Below, one piece after another: positions 1 through 6,687 of a stretch of 37,929 nucleotides of DNA; position 1 is the stretch's first letter, and each line of letters begins with the position of its first letter. The notes beneath the pieces were generated by a model. That model was not told the DNA's origin. It was given only the letters and a program-made list of their open reading frames with translations, and made no database searches. Source of the DNA: Gemmiger formicilis (lineage in GTDB: Bacteria; Bacillota; Clostridia; Oscillospirales; Ruminococcaceae). A program made the position numbers and the translations under genes. The stretch is taken from assembly GCF_900167555.1 (NCBI RefSeq), contig NZ_FUYF01000020.1:1-37929 (forward strand). The letters are read 5' to 3'.

Positions 1-9
1 GCTGGGTAT

Positions 10-86
10 GGCCCGGTAGTTCAGTTGGTTAGAACGCTAGCCTGTCACGCTAGAGGTCGTCAGTTCGAGCCTGATTCGGGTCGCCA
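10..86 (+). tRNA. tRNA-Asp (GTC)
   Basis: The sequence folds as a complete 77-nt cloverleaf. A 7-bp acceptor stem with two G-U pairs closes 10-16 with 76-82, the anticodon loop CTGTCAC gives anticodon GTC, a TTCGAGC T-loop is present and CCA is encoded at 84-86. It is the first of three closely packed tRNAs on the + strand, only 3 nt before the next, so they are probably processed from one transcript. Confidence 0.96.
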
Positions 87-89
87 TAC

Positions 90-165
<76 letters not shown>

Positions 166-170
166 GCGCT

Positions 171-205
171 GATGCCCACAGTGCAAGATACGCATTGTGG
201 GCATC
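171..205 (+). other. spacer hairpin between tRNA-Thr and tRNA-Trp
   Basis: A 10-bp perfect inverted repeat (GATGCCCACA at 171-180, TGTGGGCATC at 196-205) lies in the 48-nt spacer between two tRNAs. There is no T-tract after it, so it is more likely an RNA processing or stability hairpin than a terminator. Confidence 0.5.
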
Positions 206-213
206 ATTAGTAT

Positions 214-289
214 AGGGGCATAGCTCAGTTGGTAGAGCAGCGGTCTCCAAAACCGCGTGCCGAGGGTTCGAATCCTTCTACCCCTGCCA
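214..289 (+). tRNA. tRNA-Trp (CCA)
   Basis: This is a complete cloverleaf with anticodon loop CTCCAAA (anticodon CCA), T-loop TTCGAAT, discriminator G and encoded CCA at 287-289. The acceptor AGGGGCA (214-220) meets TACCCCT (279-285), leaving a C-A mismatch at pair 6-67 where a C-G pair is normal for this tRNA. It is the last tRNA of the cluster and is followed directly by a terminator. Confidence 0.94.
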
Positions 290-290
290 A

Positions 291-332
291 AAGCCGCTTA
301 TCTCGTTTGAGGTAAGCGGCTTTTTGTTTTTT
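291..332 (+). terminator. intrinsic terminator of the tRNA cluster
   Basis: A stem AAGCCGCTTA / TAAGCGGCTT with a 12-nt loop is followed by a run of T residues (319-332). It starts two bases after the tRNA-Trp CCA and ends the tRNA operon. The following stretch to about 436 shows no gene or clear signal. Confidence 0.88.
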
Positions 333-436
333 GCTGCGTTGTAGGGACTGGGCATGTGCGGCGGGCGGGTTGGCGGGAGCGACCCGACCACGGCTGGCAT
401 CTGGAATGCCAAACAGGCGTTTACTTACAATGCGCC

Positions 437-470
437 GAAAAAAGAGGATGTGGACTGATCCACATCCTCT
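437..470 (-). terminator. intrinsic terminator of ssrA
   Basis: A perfect 12-bp stem (443-454 with 459-470, loop CTGA) is followed on the - strand by a T-tract (complement of 437-442). It lies 62 nt beyond the 3' end of tmRNA and would terminate ssrA transcription. Confidence 0.85.
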
Positions 471-532
471 AAAACAAAAACAAATCCGAAACAATGCTTC
501 ACAAAGAAGATTGAGTTCGGATTTGCACAATA

Positions 533-885
533 TGGTGGAGCTGACGGGAGTCGAACCCGTGTCCGAAAAGAAATCAGTTAGAGTATCTCCGGGCGCAGTG
601 TGTTTATTAAATTTCCCTTGGTGCGGGCGAGCACACACGCACTACACCTTGGTAGCTTCATAAGTTCATGCCGGGCCGCAAAGCTTAAGCCCGTTCACGT
701 TCAGTACCTAATCGACGCCCTGACCCCATGCGGTACTAACACGGGCAGGACGGCAGCGCCTAATTAGGCAGCTACGGCAACAGGATAATTGTTGTCAGTT
801 AATTTAAGTTGGCGCTTTTATCGTGGGTCACCGCCACGGCCCGCTGCTCACGCCTCTCTCTCCCCGTCGAAACCATTACAGCCCC
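533..885 (-). ncRNA. ssrA: transfer-messenger RNA (tmRNA)
   Basis: The 5' end GGGGCTG (885 leftward) pairs with CAGCTCC just before an encoded ACCA at 533-536, giving the tRNA-like acceptor. The TTCGACTCCCGT T-arm and the conserved 5' segment with GGTTTCGACGGGG are visible. The tag reading frame ends at a stop at 764-766 with a C-terminal tag of about DNNYPVAVAA; the exact resume codon is uncertain. tmRNA with SmpB rescues stalled ribosomes and marks the nascent chain for proteolysis. smpB lies immediately upstream on the same strand. Confidence 0.95.
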
Positions 886-931
886 GTATATTCGGCAGGC
901 AAGCCCACCGGGAAAGTGAAGTAGAAACAAC

Positions 932-1399
932 TTATCGCTGCGTTTTGAGTGCGCGGTCAATGTCGCGCTTGGCGTCGCGCGCCGCAGCAGACGCACGCTT
1001 GTCATACAGCTTTTTGCCCTTGCACAGGCCCAGCTCCAGCTTGACGCGCCCTTTTTTAAAGTAAAGAGAGAGCGGCACCAGCGTGTAGCCCTGTAGCTTG
1101 ATCTGCTGCCCCAGACGGCGGATCTCCGCCTTGTGTGCCAGCAAACGCCGCGGGCGGCGCGGGTCCTTGTTGAAGATGTTGCCCTGCTCATAGGGGCTGA
1201 TGTGGATGCCCTTGGCGATCAGCTCGCCGTCATCGATGTCTGCCCAGGAATCCTTCAGGTTGACCCCTCCGGCGCGCAGGCTCTTGACCTCGGTGCCTAC
1301 CAGCTCGATGCCTGTTTCCAGTGCCTCGATGACAAAGTATTCGTGGCGCACCTCACGGTTGACGGCAATCATTTTTTTCCCACACTTGTCCTCTGCCAT
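932..1399 (-). CDS. smpB: SsrA-binding protein SmpB
   Basis: This 155-residue protein has the full-length SmpB pattern: VNREVRHEYFVIEALETGIELVGTEVKS at the N-terminus, then NLKDSWADI and RRLLAHKAEI motifs, and a basic C-terminal tail (RDAKRDIDRALKTQR) that binds the ribosomal A site. It escorts tmRNA to stalled ribosomes during trans-translation. The ATG at 1399 is chosen because AAGGAGG lies 8 nt upstream; a GTG three codons earlier overlaps that ribosome binding site. It is encoded 46 nt upstream of ssrA on the same strand, and a near-consensus promoter precedes it. Confidence 0.96.
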   Translation of the reverse strand: MAEDKCGKKMIAVNREVRHEYFVIEALETGIELVGTEVKSLRAGGVNLKDSWADIDDGELIAKGIHISPYEQGNIFNKDPRRPRRLLAHKAEIRRLGQQIKLQGYTLVPLSLYFKKGRVKLELGLCKGKKLYDKRASAAARDAKRDIDRALKTQR

Positions 1400-1435
1400 G
1401 GGGCACACCTCCTTTGCTATTATGGTAGGATATTA

Positions 1436-1464
1436 AGTATAGCGCACCTGCGCGGGAAAGTCAA
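1436..1464 (-). promoter_or_regulatory. sigma-A-type promoter of smpB
   Basis: On the - strand TTGACT (1464-1459) is followed by a 17-nt spacer and TATACT (1441-1436), about 37 nt before the smpB start. This is a near-consensus vegetative promoter for smpB and probably ssrA. Confidence 0.8.
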
Positions 1465-1535
1465 GCATCCGCCGTCGGATTTATGCAGCACTTTGCGCGG
1501 AAAAATACAAAAATTATATTTTTTGCAAAACCCTG

Positions 1536-1564
1536 TTGACATTCTCCTCCATATCCGCTATAAT
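1536..1564 (+). promoter_or_regulatory. promoter of chromosomal tRNA-Pro
   Basis: A consensus TTGACA (1536-1541), 17-nt spacer and TATAAT (1559-1564) lie 30 nt before the tRNA-Pro 5' end. The spacer sequence differs from that of the right-hand copy while the two hexamers are identical. Confidence 0.87.
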
Positions 1565-1568
1565 AATA

Positions 1569-1678
1569 AAGCTGATTCGAGATAGCCCGGTTGACCGGGT
1601 GTAGCGCAGTTTGGTAGCGCGCTTGAATGGGGTTCAAGAGGCCGTGAGTTCGACTCTCGCCACTCGGACCAAAGATGG
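1569..1678 (+). repeat. left direct repeat (att site) containing tRNA-Pro
   Basis: This 110-bp segment recurs at 37820-37929 with one difference (T1583 versus C37834); 1584-1678 is identical over 95 bp up to the window end. It includes the whole tRNA-Pro. A direct repeat spanning a tRNA 3' end next to a tyrosine integrase is the usual footprint of site-specific ICE integration. The exact crossover cannot be placed within the identical stretch. Confidence 0.85.
1595..1671 (+). tRNA. tRNA-Pro (GGG), left copy, ICE insertion site
   Basis: This is a 77-nt cloverleaf: acceptor CCGGGTG paired to CACTCGG (one G-U), anticodon stem CTTGA/TCAAG with loop ATGGGGT (anticodon GGG), T-loop TTCGACT and encoded CCA at 1669-1671. 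It stays complete and has its own promoter, so ICE insertion at its 3' end preserved function. The integrase gene lies immediately downstream, converging on it. Confidence 0.95.
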
Positions 1679-1695
1679 CTGTCAAGGTCAGCAGG

Positions 1696-1729
1696 AGCGT
1701 CAAATCCGAAAGGATTTGGCGCTTTTTTG
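1696..1729 (+). terminator. bidirectional terminator between tRNA-Pro and integrase
   Basis: A 12-bp stem (1696-1707 with 1712-1723, one G-T pair, GAAA loop) is followed by a T-rich tract. It ends tRNA-Pro transcription on the + strand. The AT-rich far side and the position just past the int stop (1735) let it also block int transcripts. Confidence 0.8.
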
Positions 1730-1734
1730 TTTTT

Positions 1735-2883
1735 TTACGGCTTCAAACGCGGCAGCGCTTGCTCCAAACCGTTGGCGATGGAACGCTTGCGGCGTATGTC
1801 CAGATGGCCGTAGATGTTCGCGGTCATCTTGATGTCCGAGTGACCGAGCCACTCCTGCACGTCCTTCAGGCCGTAGCCCTCCGACAGCAGCATGCTGGCG
1901 CAGGTGTGGCGCAGGTCGTGGAACCGGATATGGGGCAGGTCGTACTTCTTCAGCAACTTGTGGAAGGTGTGGCTCACATAATCGGGGGAGTAGGGGTGCC
2001 CGTCCTCCCAGGTGAACACATAGTCGTTGTCTATGTAGTCCTTGCCGAAGTGGTTTCGGTAGATTTGTTCCTGTTGAAGCAGGATTTTGAACAGCCGCAC
2101 CGCATCGTCGGTCAGGGGAAAGCTGCGGAAGCTGGATGCGTTCTTCGTCTTGTTCTTCTCCACGACCTTCGTGACCCGGGCCACGGTGTGCCGTATGGTC
2201 AGCGTTTGCATCGCAAAGTTGATGCTGTCCCATTTCAGCCCAAGTACCTCGCTGCGGCGCAGGCCGTACAGCGCGGTGACATAGATGATAGGGTAGAGGC
2301 GCTCGTTTTTGACGGCGGTCAGCAGGTCTCGCATCTGCGCTTCGGTGTAGAACGTACCGGTAAACTGTGCTGCGTGGGGCATGACGACCAAATCGGCAGG
2401 GTTTGTCTGGATCAGACCGTCCCTCTGCGCCAATTTGAGCGTCTGATTGAGCACGTTCTTGTGCTGGCGCAAGCTAACCGCTGACAGGCCGCCATGGCCG
2501 TCAGAGCGCCCGAATTTGGCCTTTACGTTGATGTAGGTCTGCAGCGTCTCGCCGTCAACATCACACAGCCGGATTTGCAGGTCATCGAAGTAGGGGAGGA
2601 TGTGCGCTCGGGCCTGTACCTCGTAGCCCTGATAAGTGACCTCGTCCACACGATGCCGGACATCCTCCAGCCAGCGGCGCACAGCGTCACTGAAAAGCAT
2701 ATCAGGAGGAACTTCCTGTTCAGGCTTTTCGCCGAGCATATCAAGCATGAGCTGCCTGGCTTTGCCCTCGTTTCCTGTTACTGACAGACCTGTGGAAACC
2801 CAGGTCTGATTTTTTTTGCCATCTGTCGTATGCGTGAGCACGACATAATATTTGTCGTTTTTTACGCGCAAGCTGGCTGTCAT
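1735..2883 (-). CDS. int: tyrosine-type site-specific integrase
   Basis: This 382-residue protein has the three-part layout of Tn916-type phage integrases: an N-terminal arm-binding region (SLRVKNDKYYVVL), a SAM-like core-binding domain (about 60-155) and a C-terminal catalytic domain. Catalytic residues are visible: R209 in LYGLRR, H322 and R325 in HDLRHT, H348 in LGHS and Y358 in NIYGH. It should catalyse integration of the ICE into, and excision from, the tRNA-Pro 3' end. The ATG at 2883 follows GGGAGG at suitable spacing; an upstream in-frame extension lacks one and is rejected. It converges on tRNA-Pro with a terminator between. No excisionase gene is seen beside it, which is odd for this family. 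Confidence 0.94.
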   Translation of the reverse strand: MTASLRVKNDKYYVVLTHTTDGKKNQTWVSTGLSVTGNEGKARQLMLDMLGEKPEQEVPPDMLFSDAVRRWLEDVRHRVDEVTYQGYEVQARAHILPYFDDLQIRLCDVDGETLQTYINVKAKFGRSDGHGGLSAVSLRQHKNVLNQTLKLAQRDGLIQTNPADLVVMPHAAQFTGTFYTEAQMRDLLTAVKNERLYPIIYVTALYGLRRSEVLGLKWDSINFAMQTLTIRHTVARVTKVVEKNKTKNASSFRSFPLTDDAVRLFKILLQQEQIYRNHFGKDYIDNDYVFTWEDGHPYSPDYVSHTFHKLLKKYDLPHIRFHDLRHTCASMLLSEGYGLKDVQEWLGHSDIKMTANIYGHLDIRRKRSIANGLEQALPRLKP

Positions 2884-2971
2884 GAGAAGGGCCTCCCAAA
2901 GCGTTGTGGCATAAGACTGCACCTCCAAGATTCGACTGTCGGGACGGGGCGTTTTCCTTGTCCGCAAAACC

Positions 2972-2998
2972 AGTATACTACAATCGTTACGATTTCAA
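2972..2998 (-). promoter_or_regulatory. possible int promoter with embedded operator
   Basis: On the - strand TTGAAA (2998-2993) and TATACT (2977-2972) are separated by a short 15-nt spacer. A 13-bp palindrome AATCGT-T-ACGATT (2982-2994) fills that spacer, as an operator would. The leader to the int start is about 85 nt. The spacer is shorter than ideal, so this is tentative. Confidence 0.4.
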
Positions 2999-3034
2999 AA
3001 ATGTACGAATGGAACCAATATGGCGGCACAGCAA

Positions 3035-3062
3035 TGCCGTGAAAGCAGGTACTTTCACGGCA
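3035..3062 (-). other. perfect 11-bp hairpin at the virB4 truncation point
   Basis: TGCCGTGAAAG (3035-3045) and CTTTCACGGCA (3052-3062) are perfectly complementary with a 6-nt loop. The last three virB4 codons and its stop lie inside the hairpin. No T-tract follows on either strand, so it is not a standard terminator. It marks the junction of the transfer module with the integration module. Confidence 0.75.
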
Positions 3063-5295
3063 TAATCTGCTGGGTGATGGAGGTCAGAATCGCACCCCAC
3101 TTGCGGGCGCGGCTGGACAGCTGAAAGTAAAAGTCCGTGCAGTCCTTGTTGCCCAACAGCTGCTGGAACTCGTCGGTAAACACCCATGTGCGGCGTCCCA
3201 ACACGCGGTTCCGAGTGATGCGGTTCCAAACCTGATCCAGCACTGTCAGCATGCCGATAGACTGCATCGACTTGCCCAGCTTGACCGTATTAAAGCAGAT
3301 GCAATGATTCTGCACGTTCACATTGGTCTGGTGGGCAAACAGGTCCATGGAGCCACTTACATATAGCTTCAACGCTGTAAGCAGTGGCTTGACTTCCTCT
3401 CCCTGTAGCGCAAGATTTCTATAAAAGTCGTGCAGCGTTGGCATTTCCTCGCGCTTGGGATTTGCCATATAGCGCTGGTAGGTCAGGCCGGCAGCTACAT
3501 CAATAAAGGTACGTTCCTGCGGCGACAATTCAGAGCTGTGTAGAATGAGCTGGCAGAAATTCTGCAAGAACTGACTTTTCAGTCGGATGGGGTCCTCGTC
3601 ATCACCGTAATCTTCCGTGATGTCCATGGGATTGATATGGGAGGGGCTGGACGCGGAAATGTCAATCACTACGCCACCCATGGCTGTAACGAGATGCGTG
3701 TACTCCTGTTCTGGGTCGATGAGAACAATATCATCATCTGGCCAGCGAAGCATGATATTGGTGACCATCTGCATTACGGAGAAAGACTTGCCGTAGCCCG
3801 TCATACCCAGTACCATACCGGCAGGGGCGGGCAGCAGCTTGCGGTTACACAGTATCAGATTCTTACTGCGGGCGTTGATGCCCTCGTACAGTCCGCCCGG
3901 CTGGAACAGTTCCTGTGTGGTGAACGGCACATAGATGGCCGTGCTGACGGTTTCCAGCGTGCGCTCCAACCCGAGCCATTTCTTGCCAAGCGGCAGCATA
4001 CTGTTCATGGCGTTGCGCTGCTCATACAAAATGCTGTCAAAGCGGCAGGTCTGTTGCTGTACGGTGCTGCAAATGCGCCGCACGCGCTCGTCCAACTGTG
4101 CATTGGAATCGCCATAGGTGTGAATGAGGATGCAGACTTTGAAGATTTTTTGGTTTTTGGTTGTAATGTCATCCATCATCTGCTCTGTGTGGTGCATTTT
4201 GGATTTCAGATCATAGCTCACGGCGATGCTGGCAGGCATGTTTCGCTCGCGTGCTTTGGCAATGGCATCGTATTCTTCCTTGTGCATATAGGCCAGCTTT
4301 TTCTCAATTTCCTGGACGGCTTCTGCCTGGTCCATAGCGTCAACATGCATTGTGATGACGTGGTCAAACGGAAGCTCGGACAGCATAGAGAACAAACCGT
4401 TCTTCATTTCCGGTGCTATGCCCCGCAGATACATTGTCTTGCCGATTTTGTCGCCAAACTGATAACGGTCACGGTAAACGGCGCGCGAGTCGTCATGCTC
4501 CGGGTGCCAGTTGTAAGAGCTGGGTGAAATAAAATCCTTCGTGGTAAGATCGTCCTCAGCCAGCAGCCAGTCATAGGAAAAGTTCATTTCCTCATTGGGC
4601 CGCATGATGCCTTGTAACAGGCTCAGACGTTCGATGCCGGACAAGATGCGTGTACTGCTGCCCATGCGTTTGAAATGATCGGCAATGTCGGCAGCACGGT
4701 TCTCCAACTGCTCTTTCGCCTGCTGGTAGTTTTCGGCGTGCAGGCTGAAAGTAACATACTTTTCACGAATCAAGCCGTTCTGACCGCGCAGTGCTTTCTC
4801 AGCTACCACTTGGTTCATCTCCTTGGCATACTGGTCACGGTCATCTCCACACAAGGGCAAAAAGGTGTCACAGCGAAACTGCTCCTCGTCCATGCTGCGG
4901 GTGACAAGGTTGATTTCCAGATGCAGCGAGGGATCGAAGTGGTTCAAAAACTCACTGTATTTCGTAAAAATGTTCTTTTGCTCTTCCAACATAGCGATTT
5001 GAAAGTTCACATCGGTGAACGCCATCGTCATCGAGAAAAGCCCCGGCTCCACCTCGCAGATGCCATCCTGCGACATACTCAGGTATTGCAGGCAGTCACT
5101 GGCTTTCTGTGGCGCTTTGCGTGCGGCAATGCGCTTTTTTGCATGTTTTTCGGCTTTCTTTAACTGCTTTGCGTGCTGCCGCAGTTCTTTGGCGGCTTTC
5201 CTTTTTTCTCGTTTTAACGATTTCTCCTGTGCGCGCAAAGACTCCAACACACTCGGCTCGATGGGCAAGTCGGCGTGCTTTTTTGGTAAAAACAT
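3055..5295 (-). CDS. VirB4-type conjugation ATPase, C-terminally truncated
   Basis: This 746-residue homologue of VirB4/TraE ATPases powers assembly and substrate transfer in type IV secretion at the membrane. It has a basic N-terminal coiled-coil-like stretch (about 20-68), a VirB4 N-domain, Walker A GMTGYGKS (497-504), Walker B VLIDPEQE (524-531) and a later VFTDEFQQLL helicase-like motif (about 707-716). The ATG at 5295 has CAGGAG 7 nt upstream although it lies 200 nt inside prgI in another frame. The reading frame stops at SITQQI-MP inside a hairpin. Family members continue for roughly 80-90 more residues after QQ(I/V), including the last ATPase-fold strands, so the protein is probably non-functional. 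It is the last gene of the transfer block, and int follows. Confidence 0.9.
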   Translation of the reverse strand: MFLPKKHADLPIEPSVLESLRAQEKSLKREKRKAAKELRQHAKQLKKAEKHAKKRIAARKAPQKASDCLQYLSMSQDGICEVEPGLFSMTMAFTDVNFQIAMLEEQKNIFTKYSEFLNHFDPSLHLEINLVTRSMDEEQFRCDTFLPLCGDDRDQYAKEMNQVVAEKALRGQNGLIREKYVTFSLHAENYQQAKEQLENRAADIADHFKRMGSSTRILSGIERLSLLQGIMRPNEEMNFSYDWLLAEDDLTTKDFISPSSYNWHPEHDDSRAVYRDRYQFGDKIGKTMYLRGIAPEMKNGLFSMLSELPFDHVITMHVDAMDQAEAVQEIEKKLAYMHKEEYDAIAKARERNMPASIAVSYDLKSKMHHTEQMMDDITTKNQKIFKVCILIHTYGDSNAQLDERVRRICSTVQQQTCRFDSILYEQRNAMNSMLPLGKKWLGLERTLETVSTAIYVPFTTQELFQPGGLYEGINARSKNLILCNRKLLPAPAGMVLGMTGYGKSFSVMQMVTNIMLRWPDDDIVLIDPEQEYTHLVTAMGGVVIDISASSPSHINPMDITEDYGDDEDPIRLKSQFLQNFCQLILHSSELSPQERTFIDVAAGLTYQRYMANPKREEMPTLHDFYRNLALQGEEVKPLLTALKLYVSGSMDLFAHQTNVNVQNHCICFNTVKLGKSMQSIGMLTVLDQVWNRITRNRVLGRRTWVFTDEFQQLLGNKDCTDFYFQLSSRARKWGAILTSITQQIMP

Positions 5296-5608
5296 AATTT
5301 TTCTCCTGACGGGGGCAGACTGCGACCTCGGCGGGGCCGCAGTACCATGCCCAGTAGATTTTTACAAGCTTTTCAAACGGATACCCGTTATGGCTGATAA
5401 AGCCCAGCCCAAGAAAGGGTAAGACTTCTACCATAACAATGTAGGAAACCAGCTGAATATCCAGCTGAAGCCATTGCAGACAAACGAAGCAGCTTGCTAT
5501 GGCCAGCACGGCAGCGACACCAAAGCAGGCCAGCTGACGCAGTGAAAGCCCGAGAAAGAATTTCTCGTGATATTCCGTGATTTCGAGATTGGTTTTTGTT
5601 GAGAGCAT
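5096..5608 (-). CDS. PrgI-family membrane protein
   Basis: This 170-residue protein resembles PrgI of Gram-positive conjugation systems, a small inner-membrane component usually encoded just before virB4. It has the N-terminal motif EKFFLGLSLRQLACFG and two adjoining hydrophobic segments (about 27-46 and 52-75), followed by a long Lys/Arg/Ala-rich cytoplasmic tail. GGAGGAG lies 7 nt before the ATG at 5608. Its final 66 codons overlap the start of virB4 by 200 nt in another frame. Either the tail is a real extension or a mutation removed an earlier stop. Confidence 0.85.
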   Translation of the reverse strand: MLSTKTNLEITEYHEKFFLGLSLRQLACFGVAAVLAIASCFVCLQWLQLDIQLVSYIVMVEVLPFLGLGFISHNGYPFEKLVKIYWAWYCGPAEVAVCPRQEKNYVFTKKARRLAHRAECVGVFARTGEIVKTRKKESRQRTAAARKAVKESRKTCKKAHCRTQSATESQ

Positions 5609-5623
5609 AGGTGAACTCCTCCA

Positions 5624-6445
5624 TTAAATGGCGCTGGTGATGGCTTTGGTGAATCGTCCGCTCATAAACACGGCCACCAGCAGAATAACGGATTTGCCCA
5701 GCATGGCCCAGGCCTGCTCGGTAATGTCACCGCCACTGCCCAATGAAGCTGTCAGGGCAGGGTAGAAGCCAATGACAAGATAGAGAACGGCCCCTTGCAG
5801 CGCCACCGCCATGTAGTTTTTCAGGAAGTTTACAGCAATACCATGTAGCTCCCGATAGCAGAGCGTGGCAATTGGCAGGGAAGCCAGGGCATTATAAACG
5901 TACAGCTCAATGAAGCGGGCCGCAACGATGGTATTGATCACAATGTTGACAAGACGCAGCATCCAGCTTACGACCATAAGCTCCATGGCCACAGGCATAT
6001 TACCGATGCCGCCCGGCAGTGCTCTGATTGCGTTTTCGATGTCGACCTCGGTGTTGACCTGTCCGCTGCCCACATAACCGGCTATGCCGTTTGTCACCGT
6101 AGCCGCTACCTCAAACATCGCATTTAGAATTTCCGTGGAGTGTAGAACAGCCCAGCGGCAAAGCGTGATTTTCAGCATGACCAGCGCCACCTGCTGAATC
6201 GTAAAAGCTGTGCTGCCGCCGTTCATGGCTATGGTCTGGGTGAAATTGTACAGTTCCAAAACCATAAAAAGTGCCAGAACGGTAAGTGCAATCGGCATGA
6301 CTACGCCGGAGCTGATAGAATCTGCATAGCCGGCCAGTGTGCTGTTCCAATCGGTCAGACTGCTCAGCAGACCGGAGTTCTGCCCCATAGCATTTACGGT
6401 GGCCGAAATACCCGCCAGTTGGCTTCGTATCGTATCCTCAAAAAT
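5624..6445 (-). CDS. VirB6/TrbL-like conjugal transfer protein (CD1112-like)
   Basis: This is a polytopic membrane protein of about 273 residues with five or more hydrophobic segments, matching the VirB6/TrbL-like CD1112 family that forms the membrane channel of the type IV system. The first in-frame ATG (6388) would remove the conserved amphipathic N-terminus (FEDTIRSQLAGI). No ATG, GTG or TTG exists upstream in frame, but an ATT at 6443-6445 lies exactly 8 nt after AGGAGG (6454-6459). I therefore place the start at that ATT, a rare initiation codon; 6388 is the conservative alternative. It lies between Maff2 and prgI, with gaps of about 15 nt. Confidence 0.8.
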   Translation of the reverse strand: MFEDTIRSQLAGISATVNAMGQNSGLLSSLTDWNSTLAGYADSISSGVVMPIALTVLALFMVLELYNFTQTIAMNGGSTAFTIQQVALVMLKITLCRWAVLHSTEILNAMFEVAATVTNGIAGYVGSGQVNTEVDIENAIRALPGGIGNMPVAMELMVVSWMLRLVNIVINTIVAARFIELYVYNALASLPIATLCYRELHGIAVNFLKNYMAVALQGAVLYLVIGFYPALTASLGSGGDITEQAWAMLGKSVILLVAVFMSGRFTKAITSAI

Positions 6446-6460
6446 AGCGCATACCTCCTA

Positions 6461-6667
6461 TCAGCTGACCGTCAGTGTGCCAAAGTAGGTGGCAACGGCA
6501 ATAATCAGAACACCGCCAGCAATCGACCAGGCACCGCTGCTGATGCCGGGGCCGTTATGGTCCTTCAGGTTAGTGCCCAGCGTGACTGCGCCAAACAGCA
6601 GCAGCAGACCACCTGCAAAATTGACAACATTCGTGATAAGAGAAGTGATTGTAGATACCATTTCCAT
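6461..6667 (-). CDS. Maff2-family small membrane protein
   Basis: This 68-residue protein has two hydrophobic segments flanking a GTNLKDHNGPGIS loop, the typical pattern of the Maff2 family found between virD4 and virB6 in clostridial ICEs. Its role is unknown. By size and position it is a candidate pilin-like (VirB2-type) or channel subunit, which is inference. An AGAAGGA ribosome binding site precedes the ATG at 6667. It lies 20 nt after virD4 and 15 nt before virB6. Confidence 0.9.
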   Translation of the reverse strand: MEMVSTITSLITNVVNFAGGLLLLFGAVTLGTNLKDHNGPGISSGAWSIAGGVLIIAVATYFGTLTVS

Positions 6668-6687
6668 ATAGGTTTCCTTCTTTCTGT

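Noticed and set aside
3035-3062. Hairpin as the virB4 terminator
   Set aside because: There is no T-tract on either strand, and the virB4 stop lies inside the stem, so it is described as a junction feature instead.
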